In this document: piece after piece, positions 1-11,173 of the stretch | Layout: each line of letters begins with the position of its first letter | Position numbering within the stretch: the stretch's first letter is position 1 | Source of the DNA: Candidatus Zixiibacteriota bacterium | GTDB taxonomy: Bacteria; Zixibacteria; MSB-5A5; GN15; JAAZOE01 | Length of the DNA stretch: 64,000 nt | Direction of reading: 5' to 3' | NCBI GenBank assembly: GCA_030668485.1 | Contig: DAOUTW010000011.1 | Span: 1-64,000 of the forward strand | The notes under the pieces: generated by a model | The model's database searches: none | What the model was told of the DNA's origin: nothing | What the model saw: the letters and a program-made list of their open reading frames with translations, nothing else | Made by a program: the position numbers and the translations under genes

Positions 1-67
1 ACCGACCGGCCAAACCTTCAAGAACGATCTTTGCTTTTGTCTTTGAATCCCATTTACGTCGCTTCAT
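1..67 (-). mobile_element. 5' end of an IS3-type transposase OrfA, truncated by window start
   Basis: Reverse complement of 1-67 reads MKRRKWDSKTKAKIVLEGLAGR, the typical N-terminus of IS3-family OrfA proteins. The element end probably lies upstream near 120-150 (..actgccccctattagtgaca..). Confidence 0.7.
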
Positions 68-150
68 GACTGAACCCCGTTAAATGCCCAGCCACAAAAT
101 ACTATCTTAACTACCTCTTGTCACTAATAGGGGGCAGTATACTGCATCCA

Positions 151-213
151 TTTGGGGTACCCTAAGGTTTCTTTGAAATAGTACCTTTGGGATACCCCAA
201 GATATTTTCGAAA
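151..213. repeat. Imperfect 28-bp direct repeat (35-bp period)
   Basis: tttggggtaccctaaggtttctttgaaa (151-178) and tttgggataccccaagatattttcgaaa (186-213), 22/28 identical by eye. Confidence 0.7.
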
Positions 214-1851
214 TTATGGGCAGCAACCCTCCGACGGCGGGGGGCCACCATTAAATACATAGGCTATCAGATAAACTGCGTCTCCGACATTGCAACTTCC
301 ATCGCCGTTGGCATCCCCGGTACATTCCGGATCAGGCGCGGGGCCGCCTTTGAAGACATAATTAATCAGGTAAACGGCATCTCCAACATTAACCGTCTCA
401 TCGCCATTAGCGTCGCCGCATAAGTATTCGCAGACATCTCCTACGCCATTAGTGTTTGAATCTGTCTGATCGGGATTGTAATCTTCCGGACAGTTGTCAC
501 ATGCATCACCGATTTCATCTCCATCAATATCAAGCTGTTCTACATTACCTACATACGGGCAATTATCAAAGCCTGCAACAATCCCATCCATATCTGAATC
601 CTTCATAAATTCGAAAATGGCCCAAAATATTTCACCTGCACCGGTACCGTTGTCCGTGCTGTTTGTCAGCAGACATAGACCGGTTCGATCAGTTGAATCA
701 AAATACATAAAGGTTTTGCAGCCGCCCAAAAAGCCACTATGGCCCCACACCGACCATCCGGCATCGGAATCAAACGAATGCCCCCAGCCAATACCCTGAA
801 CGAAATGTTCAGGGTTGGGGTTGGCCGCAGGATACTGTTCAGTCATCATATGAGCAACAGTGGAGCTATCAAGAATCCTGGTACCATTAAATGAACCATA
901 GTTCATGAAAGCGATTAAATGATTAGACAACTGAAGTGTACTGGTACGTAATTGTGCCGCCGGATATAATGGTATACCATGATGCCCATATGGAAAATAC
1001 TCAGATCCGTCAAATCCATACGGCATAGCAATATTAAATGTATCAAGATTTGCCAAAAACCATGAGGTTTGATCCATGCCTAAAGGAATAAACAGCGAGT
1101 CCTGGCAAAATTCTTCCAATGATGAGGAAACACCATTATTAATGGCAATTCTTTCTATTATGTACCCTGCCAGAGCAAAGGCGTAATTGCAGTAGACATA
1201 ATAAGTGCCGGGTGGTTGATTCAGATAATTCTCGACAGCGTAGGCTGCCCCCGAAGGATCAAGGTAATTCTCAAGATATTCGCCGAGGTCGCCAGGATAA
1301 TCTTCGCCATAAACCGTATCCAACCACCAGTTTTCATTTTTGCTATCGATACTCGATGTATGGCATAGAAGCATACGCATTGTTATCGGTTCTTCAGGGT
1401 AGTTCGGATTAATTACATTAAATGGCATATAAGTGTTTATATCAATATCAAGATCAAGCAATCCGTCTTCCCAAAGCTTCATGGCAGCATTGGCAACGAA
1501 GGTTTTTGAAATTGATGCAGTAATAAACAGTGTCTGGTGATTAACCGGCTCAAAGTTTTCCAAATTGGCATAGCCGTAATTATTTAGATATACGATTTGA
1601 GAATCCTTTATAATGGATATTGCAACTCCGGGTATATTGTGCAATTCCATTTTGGCATAAATCAGTGAATCAAGCTGGGCGGCATTATAAACAACTAATG
1701 AACCTCTCCCCTTGGCTGAGAAATAATCCCAAAACATGGTTTCTTCATAATACATATCATTATCAAGTTTGGGCTGTTCCGTAAAAGACAGACTCGGCAG
1801 TAATAATATTGTGTATGTTAATATAATTACTTTGGCAACGATATGATTCAT
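214..1851 (-). CDS. Secreted serine hydrolase (beta-lactamase/class C PBP family) with thrombospondin type 3-like repeats and C-terminal dockerin
   Basis: SISK (SxxK) motif, YCNYAFALAGYIIE, WGHSGFLGG; DxDxDGxxD repeats; GDANGDETVNVGDAVYLINYVFKGG dockerin. ATG at 1849-1851 followed by a signal-like sequence. Confidence 0.85.
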   Translation of the reverse strand: MNHIVAKVIILTYTILLLPSLSFTEQPKLDNDMYYEETMFWDYFSAKGRGSLVVYNAAQLDSLIYAKMELHNIPGVAISIIKDSQIVYLNNYGYANLENFEPVNHQTLFITASISKTFVANAAMKLWEDGLLDLDIDINTYMPFNVINPNYPEEPITMRMLLCHTSSIDSKNENWWLDTVYGEDYPGDLGEYLENYLDPSGAAYAVENYLNQPPGTYYVYCNYAFALAGYIIERIAINNGVSSSLEEFCQDSLFIPLGMDQTSWFLANLDTFNIAMPYGFDGSEYFPYGHHGIPLYPAAQLRTSTLQLSNHLIAFMNYGSFNGTRILDSSTVAHMMTEQYPAANPNPEHFVQGIGWGHSFDSDAGWSVWGHSGFLGGCKTFMYFDSTDRTGLCLLTNSTDNGTGAGEIFWAIFEFMKDSDMDGIVAGFDNCPYVGNVEQLDIDGDEIGDACDNCPEDYNPDQTDSNTNGVGDVCEYLCGDANGDETVNVGDAVYLINYVFKGGPAPDPECTGDANGDGSCNVGDAVYLIAYVFNGGPPPSEGCCP

Positions 1852-2888
1852 GCAATTCTCCGGCGAAAGTGCAAAATTGCGGTAATTGTGCCCTAATCTA
1901 TACAACAAATATATGCTGATTCTGCATATTGTCAATCTAATTTGCCTGCAAGAACCCAAGGCATTTGTGGGGTATGACTATTTTGTACATAGGCATACTA
2001 ATGATTGTGGTGTAATTTTTTACAAACAATTTACCAATAACTGGTTCTTGGGGTATTTGATGGAAAAACTCCTTACTAAGCGTTGAGAAATATATATGAT
2101 AAAATTGTAAACCGTCTCACCAGGTCCGTGAGACCACAACAGATAATAAGCTCACAGGCTACAAGATTAATTATGCTACCAGTCGCAAAAAAGTTCGAAG
2201 ATATTCAACTGTGGTACGCCATTTTTACTACTGCCTGCAACAATGCACCAGGATACCCTTAAATTACCTGGAAATATAATTCCCGCATGTTAAAAAAAAG
2301 ATGCCCGACAGGGAGAGCACACACCCTGCCGAGCAAAAGTCCCATTCAACACGATCGGTTGACTGGGGAGGGCCCCCTCCGGTTTTTCGCTTCCGAATAA
2401 CCGAAAGTATCTCTTACAAATTCTATAATTGACAGCCAACAGCTAACATCGTAGCCGGAAACCTGCCTCGGGCACTGTCGGCCATGGAAGTTCCCCTCAT
2501 GGCGTGTGTTGATTGTATGCTTCCCTTAACTTCCGGTGACCTTGCGCCCGTGTGGTAACCGAGTTAATACGGCATTGCTCGCATTCAACTGTCTCTTAAT
2601 ATGTAATCAAACGCCATGCCGCCCGTTACAATTTCACTTGGAGTTCATTAAATATCCGTCAAGTCATTATAGGATAATATATTAAATTACCAAAACCGAT
2701 TTGCCTGACAGTCGTAACCCTTCTTTCAAGCTACACTTTGTCGTCCACTTATTGGACGGTCCGACCAATTCTTCCCACCACCCGGTAATATTGAATTGAA
2801 GGATAAGGACTTGTGGGTAGTTCGATACCGTCCTAAAATGAGACTTCAACTGAACAGAGGAGGCGCTTGTTGAGTCGTTTCGCGCTGC

Positions 2889-4730
2889 TTACTTATCGTC
2901 CTCGGGCTTCTTTCGAGGATCTGTGATATCGTATTTCTTGATCTTATTATAAATGGTCTGTTTACTGCCAAAACCAAGCATTCGTGCGGCGCGAGTTTTG
3001 TTCCAGCCGACGTGATTCAAAACGCGAATGATCTCTTGTTTTTCCGTCTTTTGCAAAGTTGGGCTCTTTTTGCCCCCCTTTTCGCCATAGGCGGCATAAA
3101 ACCGCTTTGGCAGATCGAAGCTGAAGATATACTCTTTGCCACGGGCAGCCAGATCTTTAACAACTTCGCGCAATTCACGAATATTGCCCGGCCAGTCGTA
3201 ATCCATAAGGAGCCTCATGGCTCCGTGCGATATCGCCAGCAGGGGGGGCTCTGATTTATCGATGAAAAAGCAGACCAGAAGCGGGATGTCGGTTTTTCGT
3301 TCTCTCAACGGCGGCAGAGTAATCCATTTGCCAAACCGCTGCAGCAAATCTTCTCGAAAAGCCCCATCCTCGGTCGCCCTGTCCAGATCGACATTGGTGG
3401 CGGCCTGGACCTTGACATCGACCTTGACCGGGGCTGCCGATCCAACCGGAGACACTTCTTTTTCTTCAACGGCCCGCCGCAGTTTTACCTGGACATCGAG
3501 GCTGACATCCCCGATTTCATCGAGAAAAATAGAGCCACCGTCAGCCATCTCAAAGGCGCCCGCTTTGCCAAGATCCGCTCCCGTATAGGCGCCCTTCACC
3601 CAGCCGAACAGTGTGCCGGAGACTATTTCCTTCTCCAGATTGGACAATTCCACCACCACAAAGGGATGGTCAGCCCGGGCCGACCCGGCATGGATCGCCT
3701 GTGCCGTGATCTCTTTACCCGTCCCCGTTTCACCACGCAGCAGAATATTGCTGTCGATATCGCAGGCGGCTTCGATCTCGGCAACTATGGGCCGCATGAT
3801 CGGGCTTTTTGCCACCATTTCGACTTTCCACTCAAACCGCTCCACCTCATCGATCTGGCTCGCAACATCGATCGCCAGGGCCTTGTCAGACAGCTTTCCA
3901 ATCCGCGCGCACAGGAGTTCAAGGAAAAGCTCTTCTTCCTCGGTAAAACTTTCTCCCCGTTCTTTTTCGAGATACATCAGTCCGGATTCCGTCGATCCGA
4001 TATCCAGCATTGCACATAAAACGGCCTTACCGGCGAAAAAAGCATTCACAGGTCCCTTTCCCGATTGCGCAGCCCCAATATATTCGGCGGAGACTCTCAT
4101 CTGCTCGCCCTGCTCGATATCTATACCGCAGAGCGCCAACGGGACCACCGTTTCGGCTGAGCCGCATCTGGCCACCAAACCTCGGCGGGCCGAGAAGGCG
4201 GGAATGATGCAATGCAAGATCTCCTCATAGAAGCCGGGACCGGCAGGTAGTGACCGCAGGCGATGAATAATATCATGAAGCGTCTGCTGCATGCTTTCTG
4301 GAAGATCGCTCGGAAAATCGTCGGGGATGGCATCGAGATATGTTTTGCGATCGCTTCCTCGCACTGTCGGCGAAGCCGAAACCACCCGGATCGCCTGCGA
4401 CAAATCGACCGGGGCCTGTTGATTTTCCGAATAGAATATTTCGAAATTGCCGAGCGTGATCCGATCGGATTCATTCAGGTAATGGCCGTGTACCAGGCGG
4501 CCGTTGACATAAGTCCCATTGGCACTGGCGAGGTCGCGAATGAAATATTTCCCCTTCCGGTCAAGGATAATCGTGGCATGGTACCGCGAGACCCGTCGGG
4601 ACCGATCGGCCAGCGCAAGATCGGGTCTGTCGGAGGATTCGAGATTGTCCCGGCCGATCGTAATAATATCGCTCTGAAACGAGAACCGCCTGACCAGTTT
4701 CCCGGATCGCTTGACAATTAGCTGAGGCAT
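2889..4730 (-). CDS. FHA domain-containing sigma54-dependent transcriptional activator (FHA-GAF-like-AAA+-Fis HTH)
   Basis: FHA motif GRDN..SRRVSRYHATI..ANGTYVNG; Walker A GETGTGKE; GAYTGA loop; Walker B GGSIFLDEIGD; C-terminal NKTRAARMLGFGSKQTIYNKIKKY. Confidence 0.92.
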   Translation of the reverse strand: MPQLIVKRSGKLVRRFSFQSDIITIGRDNLESSDRPDLALADRSRRVSRYHATIILDRKGKYFIRDLASANGTYVNGRLVHGHYLNESDRITLGNFEIFYSENQQAPVDLSQAIRVVSASPTVRGSDRKTYLDAIPDDFPSDLPESMQQTLHDIIHRLRSLPAGPGFYEEILHCIIPAFSARRGLVARCGSAETVVPLALCGIDIEQGEQMRVSAEYIGAAQSGKGPVNAFFAGKAVLCAMLDIGSTESGLMYLEKERGESFTEEEELFLELLCARIGKLSDKALAIDVASQIDEVERFEWKVEMVAKSPIMRPIVAEIEAACDIDSNILLRGETGTGKEITAQAIHAGSARADHPFVVVELSNLEKEIVSGTLFGWVKGAYTGADLGKAGAFEMADGGSIFLDEIGDVSLDVQVKLRRAVEEKEVSPVGSAAPVKVDVKVQAATNVDLDRATEDGAFREDLLQRFGKWITLPPLRERKTDIPLLVCFFIDKSEPPLLAISHGAMRLLMDYDWPGNIRELREVVKDLAARGKEYIFSFDLPKRFYAAYGEKGGKKSPTLQKTEKQEIIRVLNHVGWNKTRAARMLGFGSKQTIYNKIKKYDITDPRKKPEDDK

Positions 4731-4912
4731 GTCCCTGCCTTGTGAGTTTTTCGAAATACCGGTTACAAGATACCACCCGGCGTTAAACCAATCGCTGCCA
4801 AAACCTAAATCAAACCATCGGCTAAGTCAATGTCAATTTAAACCAGAATCTCAATATATGTTGACTAAATGCAAAAACATCTTTACCTTAACAATAAGCT
4901 CTTGAGGGTCAA

Positions 4913-7900
4913 ATGCAATCGGTTCCTAACAACCGCTGGAGTAACCTCGCGATGAAAATATTTTCCCGAATCAAGCTTATTATCTTTTTTGTCCTGGGCG
5001 GACAATTCGTTTATGCCTCGGCGCCACCGACTATAATCAGTCATGCACCGGCGGCGAACGCCATAGGGATAAGTCAAACGGATAATCAGACCGTCACATT
5101 CGATACTGACATGGATGGTCTGACAGTCAATGAGTCTACTTTTCTCGTGTACGGATCGCTATCCGGACCTGTTGTCGGAACGGTCGATTACCAGGTAGGT
5201 ACGCGGACGGCGACATTTTCTTCGCCGGCCTTGTTCTATCCCGGCGAAACCGTAACCGTTACGATAACTGACGGCATACAGGCCGGTAGCGGCGAACCGC
5301 TGGCGGAACCGTATGTCTGGTCATTTATCGTGGAGGTGGCTGGCGGAACCGGTCATTTCGAATACGAGCCGCAGATCCCATTGGAGGGTTTGCCAATTGG
5401 GGTGGCGATCGGATATTTCAACGAGGACACATTCCCTGATGTTGCGGTCGCCAATTACACCTTGAGCTCAGTGACGGTCGCCTTCAATAACGGCGACGGT
5501 TCTTTTGTCATAGATTCGACTTATGATGTCGGCAAAACGCCTCCCCACATCTGTACCGGAGATTTTAATCTCGACGGTGCCATGGATATTGCGACGCCTA
5601 ACTTCGATGACAATGACGTCACAGTTCTGCTCAATGATGGCCACGGTACCTTTGTTCAGCAAACGCCGGTGCCGGCAGGCAATGGGCCTCGGAGCATCCT
5701 GTCGGCCGATATCGATGGCGACGGCGATCTTGATATTGCGACGGCAAATCAAAATTCGGGTGATATTTCGATCCTGATCAACGACGGAACTGGCGCCATG
5801 CTTCTCGATTCCAGCTATCTGATCGGAGCCACCATTTTCTATGTCCATGCTTCCGATCTTGATCGTGACGGTCGTCTCGATCTGGTAGTAGCCAGCAGCA
5901 GCGTTGATAGTATGTATACTCTCATGAATCTTGGACAGGGTATCTTTGCACCCGCCGCTCCATATAACATATCCGGTACTCACCCGCGTGGAACAACCGC
6001 GGCTGATTTTGACGGCGATGGTAACGCCGATATCGCGACCGCCAACGATCATACGGCGAACGTCTCAATTTTTATTAATCAGGGTGACGGAACATTTGGC
6101 GCCGATGTCACATATTCAACCGGAGTCGGGCCGTTCGCCATTTCATATGCCGATCTCGACGCCGATGACGATCTTGATCTGATCACGGCCGACGGTGGTA
6201 ATTTTGGTACTTCAATCCTGTATAACGATGGGAGCGGCAATTTTACTTTCGACCGCTTTTACCACACAGATCGTAATGGTTGCTACGGTATCGCACTGGG
6301 TGATCTCGACGGGGACGGTGATTTAGACATGGCCACCACCGGATACGGCCCGCCGGCCTTGACCATTCTGCTCAACAAGAATAAAAGCGCCATTGCCTCT
6401 GTCTATCCGGCACCAAATGCGACCTCTGTACCGGTGACCGATGAAATCGCTATCAACCTGACCGGGGACCTGGCGCCGGCCACACTGACCGACACGACCG
6501 TTCTGGTGCATTCGCGGGCACGAGGCCTGTTGTCCGGAACGCTTAGCTATACTGGTATGATGATCACTTTCAGTCCCGATCAGCCATTTTTGCCGGGAGA
6601 AGAAATTACCACGACTCTGACCAGCGGACTGGCCGTCACCCATCCCGTATTCGGGGATGTCGACCCTTTATATACATGGTCGTTTACGGCTGCGGTTCGG
6701 GGCGGGGTCGGATATTTTCAGGATGCTATCATGCTGCCGCTCACCCCAGGCGACCAACCGCGAGCCTTGAAAACAGCCGATCTCAATGGTGATGGCCTCC
6801 TTGATCTCGCCGTTTGCAATGGCACCAGCAATGACATCATGGTTCTCATTAACAATGGCGACAGTACCTTTAGCTCGCAGGTCGCCGGTGCGGTCGACCG
6901 TATTCCCTACGATATCGATGCCGCTGACCTCGACAATGATGGCGACCCCGACCTCATCACCGCCAGCCTCGGCGATAGTTCCATATCGATCTGTTATAAT
7001 GACGGCAGTGGTATGTGCGAGTCGATCGTCAACGTTATTGAGGGTGTAAAAACGTCGGCAGTTACCGCCGCCGATTTTGACAACGATGGCCATATTGACC
7101 TGGCTGCTGCAAAAGTATATTCCGACAGCGTCTATGTCTATATCAATGACGGCCAGGGCGGTTTTTCGGTTCCAGGTAATCCTTATTATGTGCAGGGCGC
7201 ACCTTACACCGTCATCAGTACTGATATAGACGGTGATGGCGACATCGATCTCATTGCCGCGATGTACAGCGATTATAATTATGTGACAATCTTGTATAAT
7301 AACAGCCGCGGGGTATTCACGCATTCGGAAACCAAAGAGCTGTACGTTCGGGATTCGGTCGCAACTTACGATTCGGCGCACACCGTCTATGCCAACGACT
7401 TCAACGGTGACGGAATGAACGATATGGTCGTCGGCCATGTCTGGGCGGATGACCTGACGCTTTCGCTCAACAACGGTACCGGTTCCTTCCTCTCTCCCGT
7501 TAACTATGATGTTACGTCGCGCCCGCATGATATTGTCGGGGCGGATTTCGACGCCGATGGCGATATCGACCTGGCTGGCGCCGACCAGACAATTCCCGGT
7601 TCGGTAACCATTCTTGAGAACGATGGCAGTGCTGTCTTCGATTTCACCGGCGTTTACACTGTCGGTGACAGTGCCAATGCAGTGGTCGCGGCTGACATCG
7701 ACAATGACGGGGATATCGACCTGGTGACGGCCAATGGCCTTTCGGACGATGTCTCAATTCTTCTCAATAAGGACAGCGTCCATGTGCTGGGCGGGAATAA
7801 TGTATCGTCGGTCATTCAGGGTGACAGTTGTTTGCTGGAGGTCTGGGTTACCGGGGATCCCGACAACGTTATCTTGCATTACCGGCTTGGTGGAGAAACG

Positions 7901-9406
7901 GCGTGGACCGACACTGTTCTATCGTCTCCCGACAGCTTATATAACTGCCGGATAGCGACCGATCCGCTCGGACTGAGGACGACTGAATACTATTTTGAAG
8001 CCGTGCAGGGCGACCGCTTCCTGACCATTCCCAATACCGCACCAATCTTGCATCCGGAATACATCCGCAGCGAAATCATGACAGCGACAGCCACCAATGT
8101 GCGGGAACGGATACACCAGATGATCGGATTCCCGTTCGAAGTCAATCCCGGACACCCGGAAACGGTATTTGCAGATGACCTCGGGGCATATAATATTGAA
8201 CGCTGGCGTCTCGGACGATGGGATCCCGATCTTCTGCCCGATCCCGGATATGTCGAATATCCGGATCTCGACACGGTGCAGCGAGGAGACGGCTTTTGGC
8301 TGCATACGCGCGTGGGCGTCCACGTCGACGCCTCCGGCATCTCCGCCGTTCCCGATACGACCGTCGGCGATACAGCCTACTGGCGCTGGAATCTCAGCCC
8401 GGGATGGAATCAAATAGCGACACCATTCGCCTTCCCGGTTTCCTGGTCGCACCGCATCGCCGGTAATGATGTTGAAGCCGCAGTTTATACTTATTCGGTG
8501 ACCGAGACCGACACGACCTATGATGTGGTAGATACATTGATGCCGTTCCAGGGGTACTTCGTGATGAATAATGCGGACGGTCCCGAATCGATACTGCTGC
8601 CGTATGTCCGAGCCGACCTCCTGCCGCCTTCACCGGCGGCCCCATCGACACCGAGTCATGATTTCTGGCAGGTGCAGCTAAGCCTCGAATCGGAGGGTGT
8701 CTCCGATATTTGCAATATCATCGGCGTCCGTTCCGATGCTGTCGCGGGGAAGGATAGGCATGACTTCAGCGAACCCCCGCCTCCGCCAGGCAGATTTGTA
8801 TCGTTCAGTTTCGAACAGTCCGACCTCGGCGACGCAAAATTATTGAGCGGTGACTTCCGCGAACCCGGCAATGGCTGGGTGTATACGGTTCTGATCCGAG
8901 GCAATACCGGCGCTTCGACGCGCCTGCGACTGAGTGATTCCCGGCTGCTCCCGCAGGAGTTCAATGTTGTCCTGGAAGATATTGCCTCCGGTGAACGATA
9001 TCCGGTTTCCGCGAATGAAAGCCTGACTCTGCCCTATCGCGCCTCGGTCGAGGGGAGGCGATATCGGCTCCTGGTTGGGAGTGAAGATTTTATCGAGGGA
9101 TACGATGGCGGTCCGGCGGCGGTTCCCGACCGGTTTGGGCTTTATCAAAATGAGCCCAATCCGTTCAACCCCAAAACCGCCATCCGGTACGACCTCCCTG
9201 TTCCCGGTCATGTCCGATTGGAAATATTCAATATCCTCGGGCAAAAAGTCGTTACCCTCGTCGACCGACAGATGGATGCCGGTGCACATCGGGTAACCTG
9301 GAACGGAACCGACCGTGACGGCAACATGGTTGCCAGCGGAATTTACCTGTATCGTCTAAGCGCGGGTACCGAGACCGCCCGACGCAAAATGATGCTTTTG
9401 AAATAA
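4913..9406 (+). CDS. Secreted FG-GAP/VCBS-repeat protein with two bacterial Ig-like (Big_5/SbsA-like) domains and a T9SS-type C-terminal sorting domain
   Basis: Many DxDGDGxxDxxxAN repeats; PPTIISHAPAANAIGI.. Ig-like repeats; C-term NEPNPFNPKTAIRYDL...RRKMMLLK. Start could be the internal ATG (MKIFSRIK) at ~4952. Confidence 0.88.
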   Translation: MQSVPNNRWSNLAMKIFSRIKLIIFFVLGGQFVYASAPPTIISHAPAANAIGISQTDNQTVTFDTDMDGLTVNESTFLVYGSLSGPVVGTVDYQVGTRTATFSSPALFYPGETVTVTITDGIQAGSGEPLAEPYVWSFIVEVAGGTGHFEYEPQIPLEGLPIGVAIGYFNEDTFPDVAVANYTLSSVTVAFNNGDGSFVIDSTYDVGKTPPHICTGDFNLDGAMDIATPNFDDNDVTVLLNDGHGTFVQQTPVPAGNGPRSILSADIDGDGDLDIATANQNSGDISILINDGTGAMLLDSSYLIGATIFYVHASDLDRDGRLDLVVASSSVDSMYTLMNLGQGIFAPAAPYNISGTHPRGTTAADFDGDGNADIATANDHTANVSIFINQGDGTFGADVTYSTGVGPFAISYADLDADDDLDLITADGGNFGTSILYNDGSGNFTFDRFYHTDRNGCYGIALGDLDGDGDLDMATTGYGPPALTILLNKNKSAIASVYPAPNATSVPVTDEIAINLTGDLAPATLTDTTVLVHSRARGLLSGTLSYTGMMITFSPDQPFLPGEEITTTLTSGLAVTHPVFGDVDPLYTWSFTAAVRGGVGYFQDAIMLPLTPGDQPRALKTADLNGDGLLDLAVCNGTSNDIMVLINNGDSTFSSQVAGAVDRIPYDIDAADLDNDGDPDLITASLGDSSISICYNDGSGMCESIVNVIEGVKTSAVTAADFDNDGHIDLAAAKVYSDSVYVYINDGQGGFSVPGNPYYVQGAPYTVISTDIDGDGDIDLIAAMYSDYNYVTILYNNSRGVFTHSETKELYVRDSVATYDSAHTVYANDFNGDGMNDMVVGHVWADDLTLSLNNGTGSFLSPVNYDVTSRPHDIVGADFDADGDIDLAGADQTIPGSVTILENDGSAVFDFTGVYTVGDSANAVVAADIDNDGDIDLVTANGLSDDVSILLNKDSVHVLGGNNVSSVIQGDSCLLEVWVTGDPDNVILHYRLGGETAWTDTVLSSPDSLYNCRIATDPLGLRTTEYYFEAVQGDRFLTIPNTAPILHPEYIRSEIMTATATNVRERIHQMIGFPFEVNPGHPETVFADDLGAYNIERWRLGRWDPDLLPDPGYVEYPDLDTVQRGDGFWLHTRVGVHVDASGISAVPDTTVGDTAYWRWNLSPGWNQIATPFAFPVSWSHRIAGNDVEAAVYTYSVTETDTTYDVVDTLMPFQGYFVMNNADGPESILLPYVRADLLPPSPAAPSTPSHDFWQVQLSLESEGVSDICNIIGVRSDAVAGKDRHDFSEPPPPPGRFVSFSFEQSDLGDAKLLSGDFREPGNGWVYTVLIRGNTGASTRLRLSDSRLLPQEFNVVLEDIASGERYPVSANESLTLPYRASVEGRRYRLLVGSEDFIEGYDGGPAAVPDRFGLYQNEPNPFNPKTAIRYDLPVPGHVRLEIFNILGQKVVTLVDRQMDAGAHRVTWNGTDRDGNMVASGIYLYRLSAGTETARRKMMLLK

Positions 9407-9439
9407 TTTGTTTAGCAGGTAAAGCAATAGCTATAACAG

Positions 9440-11167
9440 ATGGATGAGTGCATGTCCGAAACGACCAATAACATGAATGACTGGACCCCGGATCCCCCCG
9501 ATGATTCTTCCGATCCGCTCGGGATTCTGGGCGAGGTCATCGCCGAGAAATATCGCATCGAATCCTTTATCGGTGAGGGCGGTTTCGGAAAGGTCTACAC
9601 GGGCATCAACATCAAGCTGGTGCAGCAGAAAATCGTCATTAAGTTCTTTACCGAGTCCAAATTGCAGGACCGCTTCGACAAGGAAGCCGAGATTATCTGC
9701 AAGCTCGATCATCCCGGCATCTGCAGCTTGATCGATTACCTGGCGGAGGAACGGGCCCTTGTCATTCCCTACATAGACGGTATCGACCTGCACCGGTATC
9801 TCGAAGAGAACGGGGCACTCGGTGACGCTCTGTATATGCGTGTGGCTCACACGATCCTCGAAGCTATCACCTACGCCCATAGCAAGTCGATCGCTCACCG
9901 GGATATCAAGCCAAGCAACATCATGCTCGACACCAATAACAATGTGTACCTGATAGATTTCGGGATCGCCAAGGAGTCCAAGAACAGCTCCACCGAAACT
10001 ATGTTTTTTGTCGGAACGCCCGATTTCTCGGCCCCCGAAAGGCGGCGGAGAGAGAAGGTATACAATCCGTTTCTCAGCGACATCTACGAACTCGGCGTGA
10101 CCCTTTATTACCTCGCGACCAGAACACACCTTTATCGTGATCGCGACCACCCCGATTGCAGCGACTGGAAGCAGCCGGCGTCGGGCAGGCTGTCGCCCCG
10201 CGTGAAACGGGTGCTTAAGAAGGCGACTCATCCCGATCCGGAGAAGCGATATCAGACCATAGCGGAAATGACCGCCGATTTTCATAAGATCCGGCGGCCG
10301 TATCGTTTGCTGCCGCAGGCTCTTCGCAGAACTGCCACAATGGCGGCGATGGTGGTCATTCTTTTCGGCGTCGATGCACTTAACCAGCAATTTCAAGTGG
10401 CCAACCTCCCGACGCTGATTCCGTGGGGTGTGGCAACGATGGACGCCGAACTAGTTGACGATTCTACTCAAAGCGTGAAACCTGATACAGTGAATGTGCA
10501 GCAGTCGATTGCGGAATTGCCCGAAACGATCACCGAGCCTCAATCTCCCCCACCCGTCGTCGAAACTCAATCCGATACTAAGATACAGCCCCTCGACACC
10601 ACACCGGTAATTCCCCGGATGAAAGTTACGATCGAGCCCGAGGGACCGGTCCGGCTTCGGGTCGACGGAGAGGATCGCCCGGTCGATAATTATTTCACAT
10701 CCTCACCGGGACAGCATGAAATCGTTATCGAGCACGGCGACTTTCCCATTTACCAGACGGTGGCCTCGGTCTCGGCCGATACCGCCCGCCTGTTTTTCGA
10801 TCTCCGTGAGCGCCTGGGGGGACTGGATTCCACCAATGTTATCCTGATTACGCTACCCCGGAATACTGCATACGGATTTAACCTTTTTTGCAACGGGAAA
10901 GACCACCCTTTCCTCAGACCACGTGAATACGGATTTTATTTAATGGACGGGCTCTGGCACATCGCGACCGACGTCAGCCCGCTTGATAAATCAAGCATAA
11001 GCTTGCCGCAAGTCGATTCTATCGTTGTCGGTGTGGTCGGCAAAAGTACAACGTTTACAATTCCGGGGGATGAGGGATTACTGCAGGTCAGTTCCGGCCC
11101 CGCCGGGGATCAAAAAATGAGACTCTTGATTTACTGGTCTGAAGTGCAGACCAATGCCGGGAGGTAA
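9440..11167 (+). CDS. Serine/threonine protein kinase with C-terminal extracytoplasmic region
   Basis: GEGGFGKVYTG, HRDIKPSNIML, DFGIAKE motifs; hydrophobic segment after the kinase domain. Confidence 0.93.
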   Translation: MDECMSETTNNMNDWTPDPPDDSSDPLGILGEVIAEKYRIESFIGEGGFGKVYTGINIKLVQQKIVIKFFTESKLQDRFDKEAEIICKLDHPGICSLIDYLAEERALVIPYIDGIDLHRYLEENGALGDALYMRVAHTILEAITYAHSKSIAHRDIKPSNIMLDTNNNVYLIDFGIAKESKNSSTETMFFVGTPDFSAPERRRREKVYNPFLSDIYELGVTLYYLATRTHLYRDRDHPDCSDWKQPASGRLSPRVKRVLKKATHPDPEKRYQTIAEMTADFHKIRRPYRLLPQALRRTATMAAMVVILFGVDALNQQFQVANLPTLIPWGVATMDAELVDDSTQSVKPDTVNVQQSIAELPETITEPQSPPPVVETQSDTKIQPLDTTPVIPRMKVTIEPEGPVRLRVDGEDRPVDNYFTSSPGQHEIVIEHGDFPIYQTVASVSADTARLFFDLRERLGGLDSTNVILITLPRNTAYGFNLFCNGKDHPFLRPREYGFYLMDGLWHIATDVSPLDKSSISLPQVDSIVVGVVGKSTTFTIPGDEGLLQVSSGPAGDQKMRLLIYWSEVQTNAGR

Positions 11168-11173
11168 CAGTCA

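Noticed and set aside
2100-2280. Possible transposase C-terminus (..ATSRKKVRRYSTVVRHFYYCLQQ..)
   Set aside because: Too short and too weak to assign to any family by eye; would need blastx.
3613-4230. 205-aa + strand ORF
   Set aside because: Antisense shadow of the FHA-sigma54 activator.
6668-7528. 286-aa minus-strand ORF and other long antisense ORFs in the VCBS gene (e.g. 5468-6052)
   Set aside because: Antisense to a strongly supported repeat protein; low-complexity I/V/R-rich translation produced by the DxDGDG repeats.
9431-10396. 321-aa minus-strand ORF
   Set aside because: Antisense to the STPK catalytic domain, whose motifs are unambiguous.
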